Positions 1-8,288 of a stretch of 64,000 nucleotides of DNA are shown one piece after another. Where the stretch lies: positions 558,001 through 622,000 of the forward strand of contig NZ_BBYF01000001.1 of the NCBI RefSeq assembly GCF_001894745.1. Reading direction: 5' to 3'. Each line of letters opens with the position of its first letter. Positions within the stretch are counted from its first letter, which is position 1. Both the position numbers and the translations under genes were made by a program. The DNA is from Paenibacillus sp. NAIST15-1. GTDB taxonomy: Bacteria > Bacillota > Bacilli > Paenibacillales > Paenibacillaceae. The notes beneath the pieces were generated by a model. The model was not told the DNA's origin. It was given only the letters and a program-made list of their open reading frames with translations, and searched no databases.

Positions 1-574
1 GCTCAACAATATCAAGCACTGGCTTGCCAAGAATGCCGACTGCTTCATCCGCACAAATTAAATTAATCGAGGCACGGTTCATATAATGTATAATTCCATT
101 ATGCGTCACGATGACAGCGAGGGGCAGCATTTCCAATAACGATTGGAAGGAATCCTCCTTCTCCCTCAGGATCGCTTCCGTCTGCAGATGCACTCGTTCT
201 GTCTGTTTGCATACCGTAATATTTTGAAATTGAGAAAAAAAGAAAAGCGGCTTGCCGCTCTTATCCAGGACAAGCGATACGGTAAGCAGCATCCATATCA
301 CTTCTCCTAACTTGCCTATGTAACGTTTCTCAATATGAAAAGACGAAATCTGTCTGTCCAGCAGCTGCTGAATATGTAGGATACTCTCTTCCAGATCGTC
401 TGGATGGGTAATATGCTGATAGTCCAGAGAGAGCAATTCACTTTCTGTATAGCCGATCATATCGCATAAGGCTTGATTTGCATTCATAAATCGTCCTTCC
501 AGCGAGACGATCGCCATCCCGATCGATGCATTGTTAAAAGCTAAATCGAACATATCAATTTGCTCCAAATGCAT
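1..574 (-). CDS. PAS-domain sensor protein, N-terminal part (C-terminus off the left edge)
   Basis: Reverse-strand reading gives 191 residues starting MHLEQIDMFDLAF at an ATG (572-574) preceded by GGGGAG, open to the left edge. Residues about 8-120 form one PAS/PAC unit (NNASIGMAIVSLEG near the start, then IGYTESELL, ITHPDD and GEVIWMLLTVS). A charged helical linker follows, and a second PAS begins near residue 145 (LLEMLPLAVIVTHNG). Tandem N-terminal PAS domains are typical of cytosolic histidine kinases, GGDEF/EAL proteins and PAS-type activators; the output domain lies outside the window, so the class cannot be decided. No signal peptide or membrane segment is visible, so sensing is probably cytoplasmic. 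A minus-strand terminator at 822-858 insulates it from the genes upstream. Confidence 0.85.
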   Translation of the reverse strand, partial: MHLEQIDMFDLAFNNASIGMAIVSLEGRFMNANQALCDMIGYTESELLSLDYQHITHPDDLEESILHIQQLLDRQISSFHIEKRYIGKLGEVIWMLLTVSLVLDKSGKPLFFFSQFQNITVCKQTERVHLQTEAILREKEDSFQSLLEMLPLAVIVTHNGIIHYMNRASINLICADEAVGILGKPVLDIVE

Positions 575-991
575 GTAAATCTCCCCTCCAATTCATCACA
601 AACCCACATTTACCCATTTATCATTATAAATCGCTCTTCCTATCATCATCAATTAAAATCTTGCCAAATTCCCACAATCGGCGCAAAGAGGTACCGGCTC
701 ACCTGCATCAATATAAACTGGTACCCATAAAGCGAGTGGATCAGTGCGCAGATTGTTGGAAGATAGCCTACGAGAAGGACGGAATCAAGGGACTAGCGAC
801 TTGCGCAAGAACCAAAGGCGTAAAAAAGGATGACCCCTGAACGATACAGGAATCATCCCTTAAGTGTGGCTTAACTTTTGTTACGGCTCCAACAGGTCGT
901 ATTTCGTTTTGAGTGCAACAATTAAAAAGGCTCATGTCAGTTTCGTGTAAAATGGGAGTTATCATACACCCATTCATACAGAAGAACAAAC
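575..991. other. Intergenic region, no gene recognised
   Basis: This gap separates the PAS gene from the IS30 remnant. I see no supported coding region in it. It contains a minus-strand terminator (822-858) and, nearer the IS remnant, AT-rich sequence that could include the old left end of the element; no clear terminal inverted repeat could be matched to the other side. Confidence 0.5.
822..858 (-). terminator. Rho-independent terminator read on the minus strand
   Basis: On the minus strand a stem with arms GGATGA..CCTG and CAGG..TCATCC is followed by TTTTTT. The nearest functional minus-strand genes upstream are the siderophore transporter genes ending at 1531, now separated from it by the IS30 remnant. 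It probably terminated that operon before the insertion. Confidence 0.6.
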
Positions 992-1517
992 ATGAGCTAC
1001 ACCCATCTTAGCATAATTGAACGTAGTAAATTAGAAGCTCTGCACAAGAAGTCGAGTGCGGCAGCTTAGAACAGAGATGCGAAGCACAGTCAGCTCAACA
1101 AGCTTATCGTTACAGCAGGGCATCCTGTGTTCCCGTCAGCAAATATACTCCTGAGCTTGCAAGCGATAAACCTTCGGTCACTGGGAGTTGGACACCGTTG
1201 TCTCCAGCCGTGGCAAAAATAAGGCCTGTGTAGACGCTTTCATTTAGCGCAAGACTCGTCACTTCATGGCCTTGAAAATACCTGATCGCACCGCCTAGAT
1301 GGTGGCAGCCAAGTCAATATCCTCAGGCTGCCTTTCAAACTGTTACTGTGGATCGTAGGGAAGGGTTTCTTGTTATGCCAAGCTTGAGACCGTTCATCCC
1401 TAAAAGTTTACTTTGCAGATCCATGGCTTCAATGAGAACGGCAATCGCCCTTGTAAATGTCTAGGTTGGATACCTGCTAACGAAGCTTTCATGAATGAGC
1501 TGTCGCACATTGCTTGA
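992..1517 (+). pseudogene. IS30-family transposase, decayed remnant
   Basis: Reading across frames recovers successive parts of an IS30-type transposase. An N-terminus MSYTHLSIIERSKLEALHK starts at 992. It is followed by EAQSAQQAYR and YTPELAS, then HWELDTVVSSRGKNKACV with the DDE-domain Asp context, then RKTRHFMALKIPDRTA, then a frameshifted TVDR segment. The C-terminus CLGWIPANEAFMNELSHIA ends at the stop at 1515-1517. In-frame stops interrupt it (after FI and after DRTA), at least two frameshifts are needed, and most of the helix-turn-helix and the part between NENGN and CLGW are deleted. It cannot be active. It lies 13 bp from the stop codon of the convergent siderophore ATPase gene, suggesting an old insertion at the end of that operon. 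Confidence 0.85.
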
Positions 1518-1530
1518 CAATCCCGTCTAA

Positions 1531-2283
1531 CTAATAAACCGCAATTGGCCCATAGGGACCATCAATAATTTCTATTTTCGTTTCAAAAATATCTGTCAAA
1601 ACCTCTGGATCCATAACCTCTTCTACTGTTCCAAAAGCGGCAATTTGTCCATCCTTCATTGCACAAATTCGATCAGAATATTTGGCTGCAAAATTAATAT
1701 CATGCATAACAGTCAGAATTGTTCTTCCAAATTCATTAGCAGCAAGCCTCAAATGCTCCATCATTTGAACAGAACGAGCAACATCAAGATTGTTCAGCGG
1801 CTCGTCCAAAAGTACATATTCAGTCTCTTGGCACAGAACCATTGCTACATATGCCCGCTGCCTTTGACCACCAGAAAGCTCATCTAAATATCTATTTTCT
1901 AGATCAGTCAATCCTAAAAAATCGATATATTTAGAAATAATAGCCTCATCCTCTTTCGTTAATCTTCCCTTGGAATAAGGAAAACGTCCAAATCCAACTA
2001 GTTGTCTAATCGTAAGCCTCGTTACAAAATGATTTTCTTGACGCAAAATCGTTAAAATCTTTGCTAAGTCTTTTGATTTAGATTCAGTAACATCCATATT
2101 TGCTACCTTAATTTGGCCTTCATCCAAATCCAAAAGTCTTCCAATCATCAACAGTGTCGTAGACTTTCCAGCACCATTTGGTCCAATTAATGAAGTGAGA
2201 CCCGCTTTTGGTATTTCAATATTCAAAGGCCCTATTTTCACCTTGTCCGAATACAATTTTCTAACATTATCAATCTTTATCAT
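1531..2283 (-). CDS. yclP: Fe-siderophore ABC transporter, ATP-binding protein (YclP/FecE type)
   Basis: This 250-residue ABC ATPase energises the two permeases encoded just upstream, importing ferric siderophore. Walker A GPNGAGKST lies near residue 36, the Q-loop in ILRQENH, signature LSGGQRQR near 138, Walker B YVLLDEPLNNLD, and the switch His in VMHDINFA. The stretch LTIRQLVGFGRFPYSKGRLT is characteristic of the FecE/YclP group that serves catecholate-type or petrobactin-like siderophores. The length matches B. subtilis YclP. It overlaps the upstream permease by 4 bp (ATGA), implying translational coupling. It is last in a four-gene minus-strand operon with a Fur box at its promoter. The exact siderophore cannot be read from sequence. 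Confidence 0.9.
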   Translation of the reverse strand: MIKIDNVRKLYSDKVKIGPLNIEIPKAGLTSLIGPNGAGKSTTLLMIGRLLDLDEGQIKVANMDVTESKSKDLAKILTILRQENHFVTRLTIRQLVGFGRFPYSKGRLTKEDEAIISKYIDFLGLTDLENRYLDELSGGQRQRAYVAMVLCQETEYVLLDEPLNNLDVARSVQMMEHLRLAANEFGRTILTVMHDINFAAKYSDRICAMKDGQIAAFGTVEEVMDPEVLTDIFETKIEIIDGPYGPIAVY

Positions 2284-3344
2284 AGAGCCCTCTTCCTTAA
2301 AACTGCAATTAAGAATATGATTCCACCAAATAATTCAATAATAACGGAAACGACGCCTTGGGCATTGAATACATGATACATTAAGAAGTATGCACCGGTT
2401 ATTATCAAAAACCCTATAGCAAGAGACATTGGAAAAACATATCTATGATCATAGGTTGGCGCTGCTTGATAAGTCAAAGTTGCAACTAAAAATCCATAGA
2501 AAGTAAGTGGTCCAATCAAAGCCGTTGAAATTGACATCAAAATAGAAACTAATATAAGGGTATAAATGATACTCGATTGATGCTTAACTCCAAAAGAAGT
2601 AGAGACATCCTTTCCAAGTGACAATACATTTAGATTCTTAGAATGAGCAAGAATTAACATTGCTACAATGATTACTATAGGAATTACAATAGGAAAATAG
2701 GCAGCGTCTGCATGATTAACAGAACCAAACAATCTAGCCTGTAAAATATCAAACTCAGAAGGCGAAAGAAGTCTTCTCATAAAAGAAGACACAGATCTTA
2801 GCCCAGTCCCGATAATAATTCCAACCAAAAGCATAAGCTGCAAGTTCCCGTACTTTCCAGACAGCAACCACCCATAAAGGATCAAACTCATCATGACCAT
2901 AACAATAACTTGAATGATAAAAGGTACAATACCAGTAAAATTCACCAATGCACCAACACCAAAGAAAAATATGGTGCTCGTATGTATGGTTGAGTATAGT
3001 GATTCAAAGCCTAAAAGTGAAGGGGTAATAATTCTATTATTCGTAATCGATTGAAAAGCAACAGTGGATAAACTCTGACAAATGGCAGCAATAATCATGG
3101 CAACAAGAGCTACCATCCTTCTTTTAGCAACTGGGATAAAAGAAGGTGAATCTATCGGAACTGGATTGTTATAAACTAAAAGTCCATATGAAGAAAGGAG
3201 GCCCAAAACAAGTAATGTTATGAGCAATATCCAATAACGTTTTTCTTCTTGCTTAGAACGAAAAGCTCTAGCTGATCTATTTTTATTATGAAGGCTAGAA
3301 TCGATAACGACATTGTCGTTATTTCTATATTCCAATGCGTTCAT
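2280..3344 (-). CDS. yclO: Fe-siderophore ABC transporter permease 2 (YclO type)
   Basis: This FecCD-family inner-membrane permease has 354 residues and many hydrophobic helices; it forms the channel with the neighbouring permease. About 40 mostly polar residues precede the first helix (near WILLITLLVLGLLSSYGLLVY), a longer cytoplasmic N-terminus than usual. Family features include VALVAMIIAAICQSLSTVAFQ, the glycine-rich LLVGIIIGTGLRSVSSF and the ATPase-contacting region LGKDVSTSFGVKH. Two different permease genes in tandem are the rule for YclNO-like and FatCD-like systems. The start overlaps the previous gene by 4 bp, and the end overlaps the ATPase start by 4 bp. Base composition is AT-rich compared with genes to the right. 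Confidence 0.9.
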   Translation of the reverse strand: MNALEYRNNDNVVIDSSLHNKNRSARAFRSKQEEKRYWILLITLLVLGLLSSYGLLVYNNPVPIDSPSFIPVAKRRMVALVAMIIAAICQSLSTVAFQSITNNRIITPSLLGFESLYSTIHTSTIFFFGVGALVNFTGIVPFIIQVIVMVMMSLILYGWLLSGKYGNLQLMLLVGIIIGTGLRSVSSFMRRLLSPSEFDILQARLFGSVNHADAAYFPIVIPIVIIVAMLILAHSKNLNVLSLGKDVSTSFGVKHQSSIIYTLILVSILMSISTALIGPLTFYGFLVATLTYQAAPTYDHRYVFPMSLAIGFLIITGAYFLMYHVFNAQGVVSVIIELFGGIIFLIAVLRKRAL

Positions 3345-4366
3345 CTTAGCCTCCTTGGTTTTCTTTGTCTCAACAAAATAGCAATAAATACGACTGCACC
3401 CATTATTCCGAGTATTAAAGATACAGGTACTTCAAAAGGCATGATAATTGTTCGAGAAATGATGTCACAAACCGTTATTGTACCCATTCCTATCACACAT
3501 ACCCAAGGCAAATTACTTCTAAGATCGTCTCCCCTAAACATGGAAACAATATTGGGGACAATTAATCCTAAAAAAGGTAAGTTTCCGATAACTGCTGCAA
3601 CAATTCCAACTGCTAAAGAAATAAGACCCGTACCCAAAAGAACGACTCTATTGTAATTGACTCCAAGACTTGTTGCAACATCTTCCCCTAGTCCAGCTAA
3701 AGTCAGTCTATTCGCATACATAAAAATAAGAAACGTAACGACAACAATGATCCATAAATATTCATATCTTCCAATTTGGACTGCCGCAAAAGAGCCTACA
3801 AACCAAGATTCAATACTTTGCGTACTTTGAAAAAGGAGTCCAATAAAAGTGGAAACTGCAGAAATGACAGCTCCAAGCATCAACCCAATAATTGGGACAA
3901 TTAAAGACGAACGAAGTTTCACTCTTCTTAAAAATAAAAAGAAAATCATAGTTCCTATAAAAGAAAAAACAATTGCACCAGTCATTCTTAGAACTAACGT
4001 TGGTGCAGGAAATAATAAGTAGACAACAAGAAGTCCCAAACCCGCCCATTCAATAGTTCCTGTTGTGGTAGGCTCAACTAAACGATTCTGTGTAATAAGT
4101 TGCATAACGAGTCCTGCCATGGCCATGGCAGCCCCAGTAAGCATTAATGCCGCTGTTCTTGGAACACGAGTAATGAAAAACATCTCCATTCCATCCTCTT
4201 GTCCGCGTATATCATAAACTCCGGTAAATAGAGATATAATTCCTAAAATAATAACAACGATAATCGCAAATATAAAGGGTTTTGTCCATAACTTGTTATG
4301 GTTATAAAGCCGGGGTTGAGAATTATTCTCAACCCCAGAAATTTTTTGTATTGTCTTTTTCAGCAC
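3341..4366 (-). CDS. yclN: Fe-siderophore ABC transporter permease 1 (YclN type)
   Basis: FecCD-family permease of 341 residues. The first membrane helix is near residues 32-50, then comes the family's VPRTAALMLTGAAMAMAGLVMQ segment, LIGLMLGAVISAVSTF-like helices, and the coupling region LGEDVATSLGVNYNRV followed by a GNLPFLGLIVPNIV loop. It pairs with the downstream YclO-type permease. The gene lies 19 bp after the binding-protein gene. A second FecCD permease rather than a duplicated subunit indicates a heterodimeric channel. Identification as YclN-like rests on gene order and overall similarity; other Fe3+-siderophore systems such as FatD are alternatives. Confidence 0.9.
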   Translation of the reverse strand: MLKKTIQKISGVENNSQPRLYNHNKLWTKPFIFAIIVVIILGIISLFTGVYDIRGQEDGMEMFFITRVPRTAALMLTGAAMAMAGLVMQLITQNRLVEPTTTGTIEWAGLGLLVVYLLFPAPTLVLRMTGAIVFSFIGTMIFFLFLRRVKLRSSLIVPIIGLMLGAVISAVSTFIGLLFQSTQSIESWFVGSFAAVQIGRYEYLWIIVVVTFLIFMYANRLTLAGLGEDVATSLGVNYNRVVLLGTGLISLAVGIVAAVIGNLPFLGLIVPNIVSMFRGDDLRSNLPWVCVIGMGTITVCDIISRTIIMPFEVPVSLILGIMGAVVFIAILLRQRKPRRLR

Positions 4367-4385
4367 GATGTTATGCTCCTTTAGA

Positions 4386-5399
4386 CTACTTAGCTAAAGT
4401 ACTTGCCATGTTTTTAAAGATCTCAATGAAAGTTTGGATTGATTCATTTGTATAAGTGTCATTTGGTGCAAATATAATCTGTCCTTTAGAAACAGCAGTT
4501 ACTTTTTGAAGAGCAGGTGAATTATTAATCACATCTTTTGCGGGAACAGCTTCACTTTCAGAAGATATTGCAGCATCACGATCTAGTACGAAAATCCAAT
4601 CCGGATTACTTTTTGCAATAGCTTCAACAGAAATCTCATCACCTTTATGACCTGATGTAGCATTTGCAATTTCTAAAGCTGGTTTCCATCCAAACATTTC
4701 AAACATAGGTCCCCAAACACGTCCAAAACGTGGAGCTGAAAAGCCAATATTCCCACCAGAAACTTCAACACCCATAACTGTAGCCGTTCCGTTATAGGCA
4801 GACTTAGCGTCTTCGATAGATTTATCAAAATCAGCTACCAATTGTTTAGCTTCTTCATTTTTATCAAAAATTTGTCCTAAAATAATTGTGGAATCCTTAA
4901 GTCCTTTTACTAAGTTATCCCCAGGCTTATCAGCTTTCTCAGAAACATCAAAATTCAGATCAATAACGACTGCATTCGGCACTAATTTTTTAATCGATTC
5001 ATAATGGTTAGCAAATCGTTGACCGACAATGACAAGTTCAGGGTTTGCAGCAGCGATAATTTCAAGATTTGGTTCACGGTGATTCCCAATGTTTTGAACT
5101 GCTTCATCTTTTACATACGGTGATTCCTTAGGCATTACATCCTTTGGAGCAGCTGCTAATTTAATGTTCCAATCAGCCAAAGTTTCAAAAGTTCTGCTAT
5201 CCAGAGCAATTACATTTTTAGGGTTTACAGGAACAGTAACCTTTCCATGAGCATCAGTAATTTCAACCGTTGAAGCTTTAGCAGCTTGGTTTTCTTGCCC
5301 AGTTGTTTCCGTTTTTCCATTTCCATTACTTGAAGTTGAGCAAGCTGCCAACATTACAACAAAAATTGCTAAAAAAACAGTTACTTTAAATTTTCCCAT
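4386..5399 (-). CDS. yclQ: Siderophore-binding lipoprotein (YclQ type)
   Basis: This 337-residue cluster A-II binding protein captures ferric siderophore at the cell surface. The N-terminus MGKFKVTVFLAIFVVMLAAC is a lipoprotein signal with lipobox LAAC, followed by a Ser/Asn/Gly-rich linker. The mature part starts with TVEITDAHGKVTVPVNPKNVIALD, the usual opening of the TroA/FhuD fold, then has ANPELVIVGQRF and SNPDWIFVLDRD, which form the two lobes. It is first in the operon and has a good ribosome site (AGGGGAG 8 nt before the ATG). The promoter with a Fur box lies about 150-200 bp upstream, so expression should rise under iron limitation. Petrobactin is the known YclQ ligand in B. subtilis; here the ligand is an inference. 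Confidence 0.9.
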   Translation of the reverse strand: MGKFKVTVFLAIFVVMLAACSTSSNGNGKTETTGQENQAAKASTVEITDAHGKVTVPVNPKNVIALDSRTFETLADWNIKLAAAPKDVMPKESPYVKDEAVQNIGNHREPNLEIIAAANPELVIVGQRFANHYESIKKLVPNAVVIDLNFDVSEKADKPGDNLVKGLKDSTIILGQIFDKNEEAKQLVADFDKSIEDAKSAYNGTATVMGVEVSGGNIGFSAPRFGRVWGPMFEMFGWKPALEIANATSGHKGDEISVEAIAKSNPDWIFVLDRDAAISSESEAVPAKDVINNSPALQKVTAVSKGQIIFAPNDTYTNESIQTFIEIFKNMASTLAK

Positions 5400-5545
5400 T
5401 TTCCATACTCTCCCCTTATATAATCTTAATAGTCAAACGGATTATTGAATTGATGAAATTATTATCTATGTATGTTTTTATGCGTGACTTAAATTATGAT
5501 TATCTCTATTTCACTATGGTGCACAGCGACAATATAAAAACAGTA

Positions 5546-5606
5546 TCGATAATGATTATCAATTGCAACACTATACTTAGTATATCAATTCAAAATATAT
5601 TGTCAA
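5546..5606 (-). promoter_or_regulatory. Promoter with Fur box for the siderophore transporter operon
   Basis: On the minus strand a -35 TTGACA (5606-5601) and -10 TATACT (5584-5579) are separated by 16 bp. Just downstream of the -10, at 5546-5564, lies GATAATGATTATC with flanks extending the symmetry, a near-perfect Fur 7-1-7 box. Repression by Fe-Fur would block transcription start. Confidence 0.85.
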
Positions 5607-5739
5607 TTATTTATTGCCAGCTTACATAAATTTATGGAACACCAGGCTATATAAGCCCAGTTAATCACAGAAGATTGTCCCACGAAAAAGCTATGACCAA
5701 TAAGGGACAAATCATAACACTGCCAAGGGAATTTCTTAT

Positions 5740-5862
5740 ATGATTATAGAAGCTGTTATTAATCTAGCGATAACGATTGCTGCCGCCTGCCTGTGTGTTA
5801 TATTCGTTTTTGCAAAAGTAATTTATCAAAGAGTCGTCATGATTGGCGTAATTAAGGGGTGA
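5740..5862 (+). CDS. Small single-helix membrane protein, 40 residues
   Basis: An ATG at 5740 with AAGGGA upstream opens a 40-codon frame ending in TGA at 5860-5862. The product MIIEAVINLAITIAAACLCVIF.. has one long hydrophobic segment (about residues 4-26) followed by KVIYQRVVMIGVIKG, a basic tail, consistent with a one-pass membrane peptide with a cytoplasmic C-terminus. Its stop lies 4 bp before the next start, and its last codons form the next gene's ribosome site AAGGGGTGAG, so the two could be translationally coupled. I do not recognise a family. Confidence 0.45.
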   Translation: MIIEAVINLAITIAAACLCVIFVFAKVIYQRVVMIGVIKG

Positions 5863-5866
5863 GATC

Positions 5867-6499
5867 ATGTCCACATCGCAGATTGCGTTGTCGGTCATGT
5901 CGTACAACATACGACATGGTGAAGGAATGGATCACATGTATGCTGCGAACCGCATCGTGGAAGTGATTCGTGCGTCTGGAGCAGACATCATCGGTTTGCA
6001 AGAGGTCGACCGTTATTATTCAGCTCGAAGTAATTACGAGGATACCATCGCGGTGCTCGCTGAACAGATCCTTTCACATCAGCATTACCCACTCAGCAGC
6101 GATGAGAGTGAACAGCGCGGTCTGCTTGCAGCTGTTCTTGATGTAGACGGAATAAATCTACATTTCTACACTACACATTTGGGATTAGCACAATCGGAAC
6201 GGGTCGAACAAGTGAAGGAGATAATCAACATCGTCGCGAGCCATACAATGGAACCGTGCATCATTACGGGAGATTTCAATGCACATCCAGACTCTGTTGA
6301 AGTTGCTAGCATGTCTCCAGCATTCTGCAGCGCTTTCGCAGATCAGCATGATGCCTTCGCCTTCCCTGCAGGCAATGCTGTCGAGACGCTCGATTACATA
6401 TTCGTCAATCATCAATCGGGAAATATCGAAGATAGAACGGTTATTCATTCTTCACTTGCATCGGATCATTATCCGATTGCAGCCAAGCTGCTGCTATAG
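5867..6499 (+). CDS. Endonuclease/exonuclease/phosphatase (EEP) family hydrolase, short form
   Basis: This 210-residue protein has the EEP (DNase I/Mg2+ phosphodiesterase) fold. Visible active-site elements are SYNIRHGEG (Asn), LQEVD (metal-binding Glu), THLG, TGDFNAHP (Asp and Asn) and the terminal SDHYPI (Asp-His pair), so chemistry should be intact. The family is usually about 230-270 residues. Between LAEQILS and SEQRGLLAAVL roughly 25-30 residues seem to be missing, where homologues have a segment with YGNAILS followed by YPI. That fits an in-frame deletion or an unusually trimmed loop. No signal peptide is seen, so it is probably cytoplasmic. The substrate (nucleic acid, phosphoinositide or sphingolipid-like) cannot be read. 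Confidence 0.85.
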   Translation: MSTSQIALSVMSYNIRHGEGMDHMYAANRIVEVIRASGADIIGLQEVDRYYSARSNYEDTIAVLAEQILSHQHYPLSSDESEQRGLLAAVLDVDGINLHFYTTHLGLAQSERVEQVKEIINIVASHTMEPCIITGDFNAHPDSVEVASMSPAFCSAFADQHDAFAFPAGNAVETLDYIFVNHQSGNIEDRTVIHSSLASDHYPIAAKLLL

Positions 6500-6547
6500 C
6501 ACCGAACCTTTATATGATTCATATCGCTCATCCACCGAACAACAAGA

Positions 6548-6590
6548 GGCTGCTCCAGAGATAGAATCTCATTGAGAGCAGCCCCATTTA
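6548..6590 (+). terminator. Possible terminator after the EEP gene
   Basis: Arms GGCTGCTC (6548-6555) and GAGCAGCC (6576-6583) enclose a smaller GAGAT/ATCTC hairpin. The T-tract that follows is poor (CCATTTAA), so termination is uncertain. Confidence 0.35.
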
Positions 6591-6710
6591 ACGATAGGCC
6601 CGATGAGTGACAATCCCGGGGCTCCATAGGAATGGAAATATCCCTGCGTTCTCTTAAAGCGTTTGTTGCAAAGATCCAGTTCGCCGCCAAGCCTAATGTA
6701 TCCATTACCT

Positions 6711-7445
6711 CTATTGCGTACAAGACATCACTTGGAATGCTTCGATTAGAAATACCTGTTCTTCCTCTGTAAATGGAATGAGGATGTTTGATTGATCCGT
6801 TGGTGCATCTGCCTGCGCCACCGATGCAGGGCTTATTTTCGCAACGGTATACTCGTACAGCTCCATAAATCGCTTCATGAAACGCTGTGCTTCCCCCGAA
6901 TCTGGACTTACCTGGCTTGCAACCAGCTGTTTCAATTCCGTGAGCAATGCAAAATACTTTCGATCCAGTTCTGCCCGTTCTTCATTGCGAAAATTATAGA
7001 TCAGATTGCCCTCTAGGTTGTGCGACTCTATGTGCTCTTCTTCCCATAGAATCGAATGCACGATGAAGCAGAACAACCGCAAATCAATGATAGGATGATT
7101 CGAAATGATCGTCCCCATATGATCCAATTGATCTATCATGAGCTGAATCCGCTCCTGCTCCGCTATAAGCTCCTTTTTCTTGAACGCAATCACGCTGCGA
7201 ATATGCGCTTGTTCTGCCTGCTGCATGTCCAATAAATCGGCAATGTCTTTAAGGGAAAAACCGATGAACTTCAGCGCCTGAATTTGCTGCAAGCGGCTGA
7301 GATCATCTGCATTGTACAGTCTATGTCCACCTTCTTTGTAATCACTCGGTGTTAACAGCCCAAGCTTGTCATAATATCTAAGCGTTCGATCGGAAACTCC
7401 GGTACGAGCAGCCAGCTGCCCAATTGTCAGCATGTCGGTTGTCAT
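6711..7445 (-). CDS. MerR-family transcriptional regulator
   Basis: This 244-residue cytoplasmic regulator has an N-terminal winged-helix MerR domain: MLTIGQLAARTGVSDRTLRYYDKLGLLTPSDYKEGGHRLYNADDLSRLQQIQALKFIGFSLKDI is split by the standard turn and wing. A coiled-coil dimerisation helix rich in Glu/Gln/Arg follows (AEQERIQLMIDQLDHM). The C-terminal part has the acidic helical look of a TipAS-like ligand domain. The start is set at ATG 7443-7445 (MTTDMLTIG), which has GAGG upstream; a longer frame to 7517 lacks a ribosome site. The divergent or co-directional target is unknown; the DUF4870 gene just upstream on the same strand is the nearest candidate. Confidence 0.85.
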   Translation of the reverse strand: MTTDMLTIGQLAARTGVSDRTLRYYDKLGLLTPSDYKEGGHRLYNADDLSRLQQIQALKFIGFSLKDIADLLDMQQAEQAHIRSVIAFKKKELIAEQERIQLMIDQLDHMGTIISNHPIIDLRLFCFIVHSILWEEEHIESHNLEGNLIYNFRNEERAELDRKYFALLTELKQLVASQVSPDSGEAQRFMKRFMELYEYTVAKISPASVAQADAPTDQSNILIPFTEEEQVFLIEAFQVMSCTQ

Positions 7446-7464
7446 GAGTAGGCCTCGTTTCTGA

Positions 7465-7779
7465 CTAAGGTTTGATGTATGGAATGGCAGGATAACGATA
7501 TGATTTTTTTCTAGCAATCCTTATCATCGCATATAAAATGATCACCGTTTCAACAAGTAAGACTATGTACTTGAACCATGGCGGCAGTGCATAGCTCACA
7601 ATAAAGAACGGCAAAATGGTTAAATGAAAATTCAATGCTGTGCGGCTAGCATCACGATAATACGATTCTGTCCTTATTGTCACGAGGAACATTACAAGAG
7701 GTGGCAGGACGCCAAGAATTAATGAGATGGCCAGCATGAATTGGACGATTGCAATTTCTTTGCGTGTTGGTTTGTTCAT
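7465..7779 (-). CDS. DUF4870 (Tic20-like) membrane protein
   Basis: This 104-residue protein has three hydrophobic helices and the DUF4870 landmark of a polar loop followed by a helix (YYRDASRTALNFHLTILPFF). The family is widespread in Bacillales and its function is unknown. The start ATG has AAGGTGA upstream. The gene ends 19 bp before the MerR gene on the same strand, suggesting co-transcription, with the regulator second. Confidence 0.8.
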   Translation of the reverse strand: MNKPTRKEIAIVQFMLAISLILGVLPPLVMFLVTIRTESYYRDASRTALNFHLTILPFFIVSYALPPWFKYIVLLVETVIILYAMIRIARKKSYRYPAIPYIKP

Positions 7780-8199
7780 CGATTGTCACCTTTCTACTTG
7801 AATTTCTCAAGTACTAGCATAAAAGGTGACGCGAGTAGAGGTTCAACCCCTTGCCTATAAGCGGTATGACAAAGCAACATTACGGTCATTGAGTCCTTCT
7901 GGACTCATGGAATTAATTTATCTATAACTGATAGGCTCATATTAAAAACGCCGACTGGGGGGAAAAGCATAAAGAGAGAGTTCTTGATGCTAGAACGATG
8001 GAAGACGAAAAGCTCTAAATAAAACAAAGAGTTACGCAAAAAGAGGGAGGGATACAAGAAAAACTGTACAGACCGAACAAAGAAAAATTCAGAGGAAGCT
8101 TCGGAGATAGATTGATAAGGGGGAAACTGAATCGAAAACGGAAATGCGAATCGAGCGAGTACCTAGAGATTCGAAATAGTCGCGAAAGAATGGGGAAGC
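7780..8199. other. Intergenic region, no gene recognised
   Basis: About 420 bp between the DUF4870 start and the terminator of the AlkD-like gene. The plus strand is strikingly purine-rich from about 7960 to 8200. No reading frame with a ribosome site and plausible composition was found on either strand. Confidence 0.5.
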
Positions 8200-8241
8200 G
8201 GATCAAAATAAAATATCCGCTGAAGAAGCTGCCAGCGGATA
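8200..8241 (-). terminator. Terminator of the AlkD-like gene
   Basis: Perfect 9-bp arms TATCCGCTG (8214-8222) and CAGCGGATA (8233-8241); on the minus strand the stem is followed by TTTTATTTT. It lies about 50 bp after the stop codon of the minus-strand gene. Confidence 0.8.
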
Positions 8242-8288
8242 CGATATGACATCGGTAAAGTCGACCAAGCTGCTGCTGTTCCGGTCTG

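Noticed and set aside
768..989. Minus-strand frame of 73 codons near the IS30 remnant
   Set aside because: Runs through the terminator hairpin at 822-858, has no ribosome site and resembles no family.
6469..6723. Minus-strand frame of 84 codons after the MerR gene
   Set aside because: Overlaps the end of the EEP gene on the other strand, no recognisable family and a weak start; likely chance. It could be revisited if conserved.
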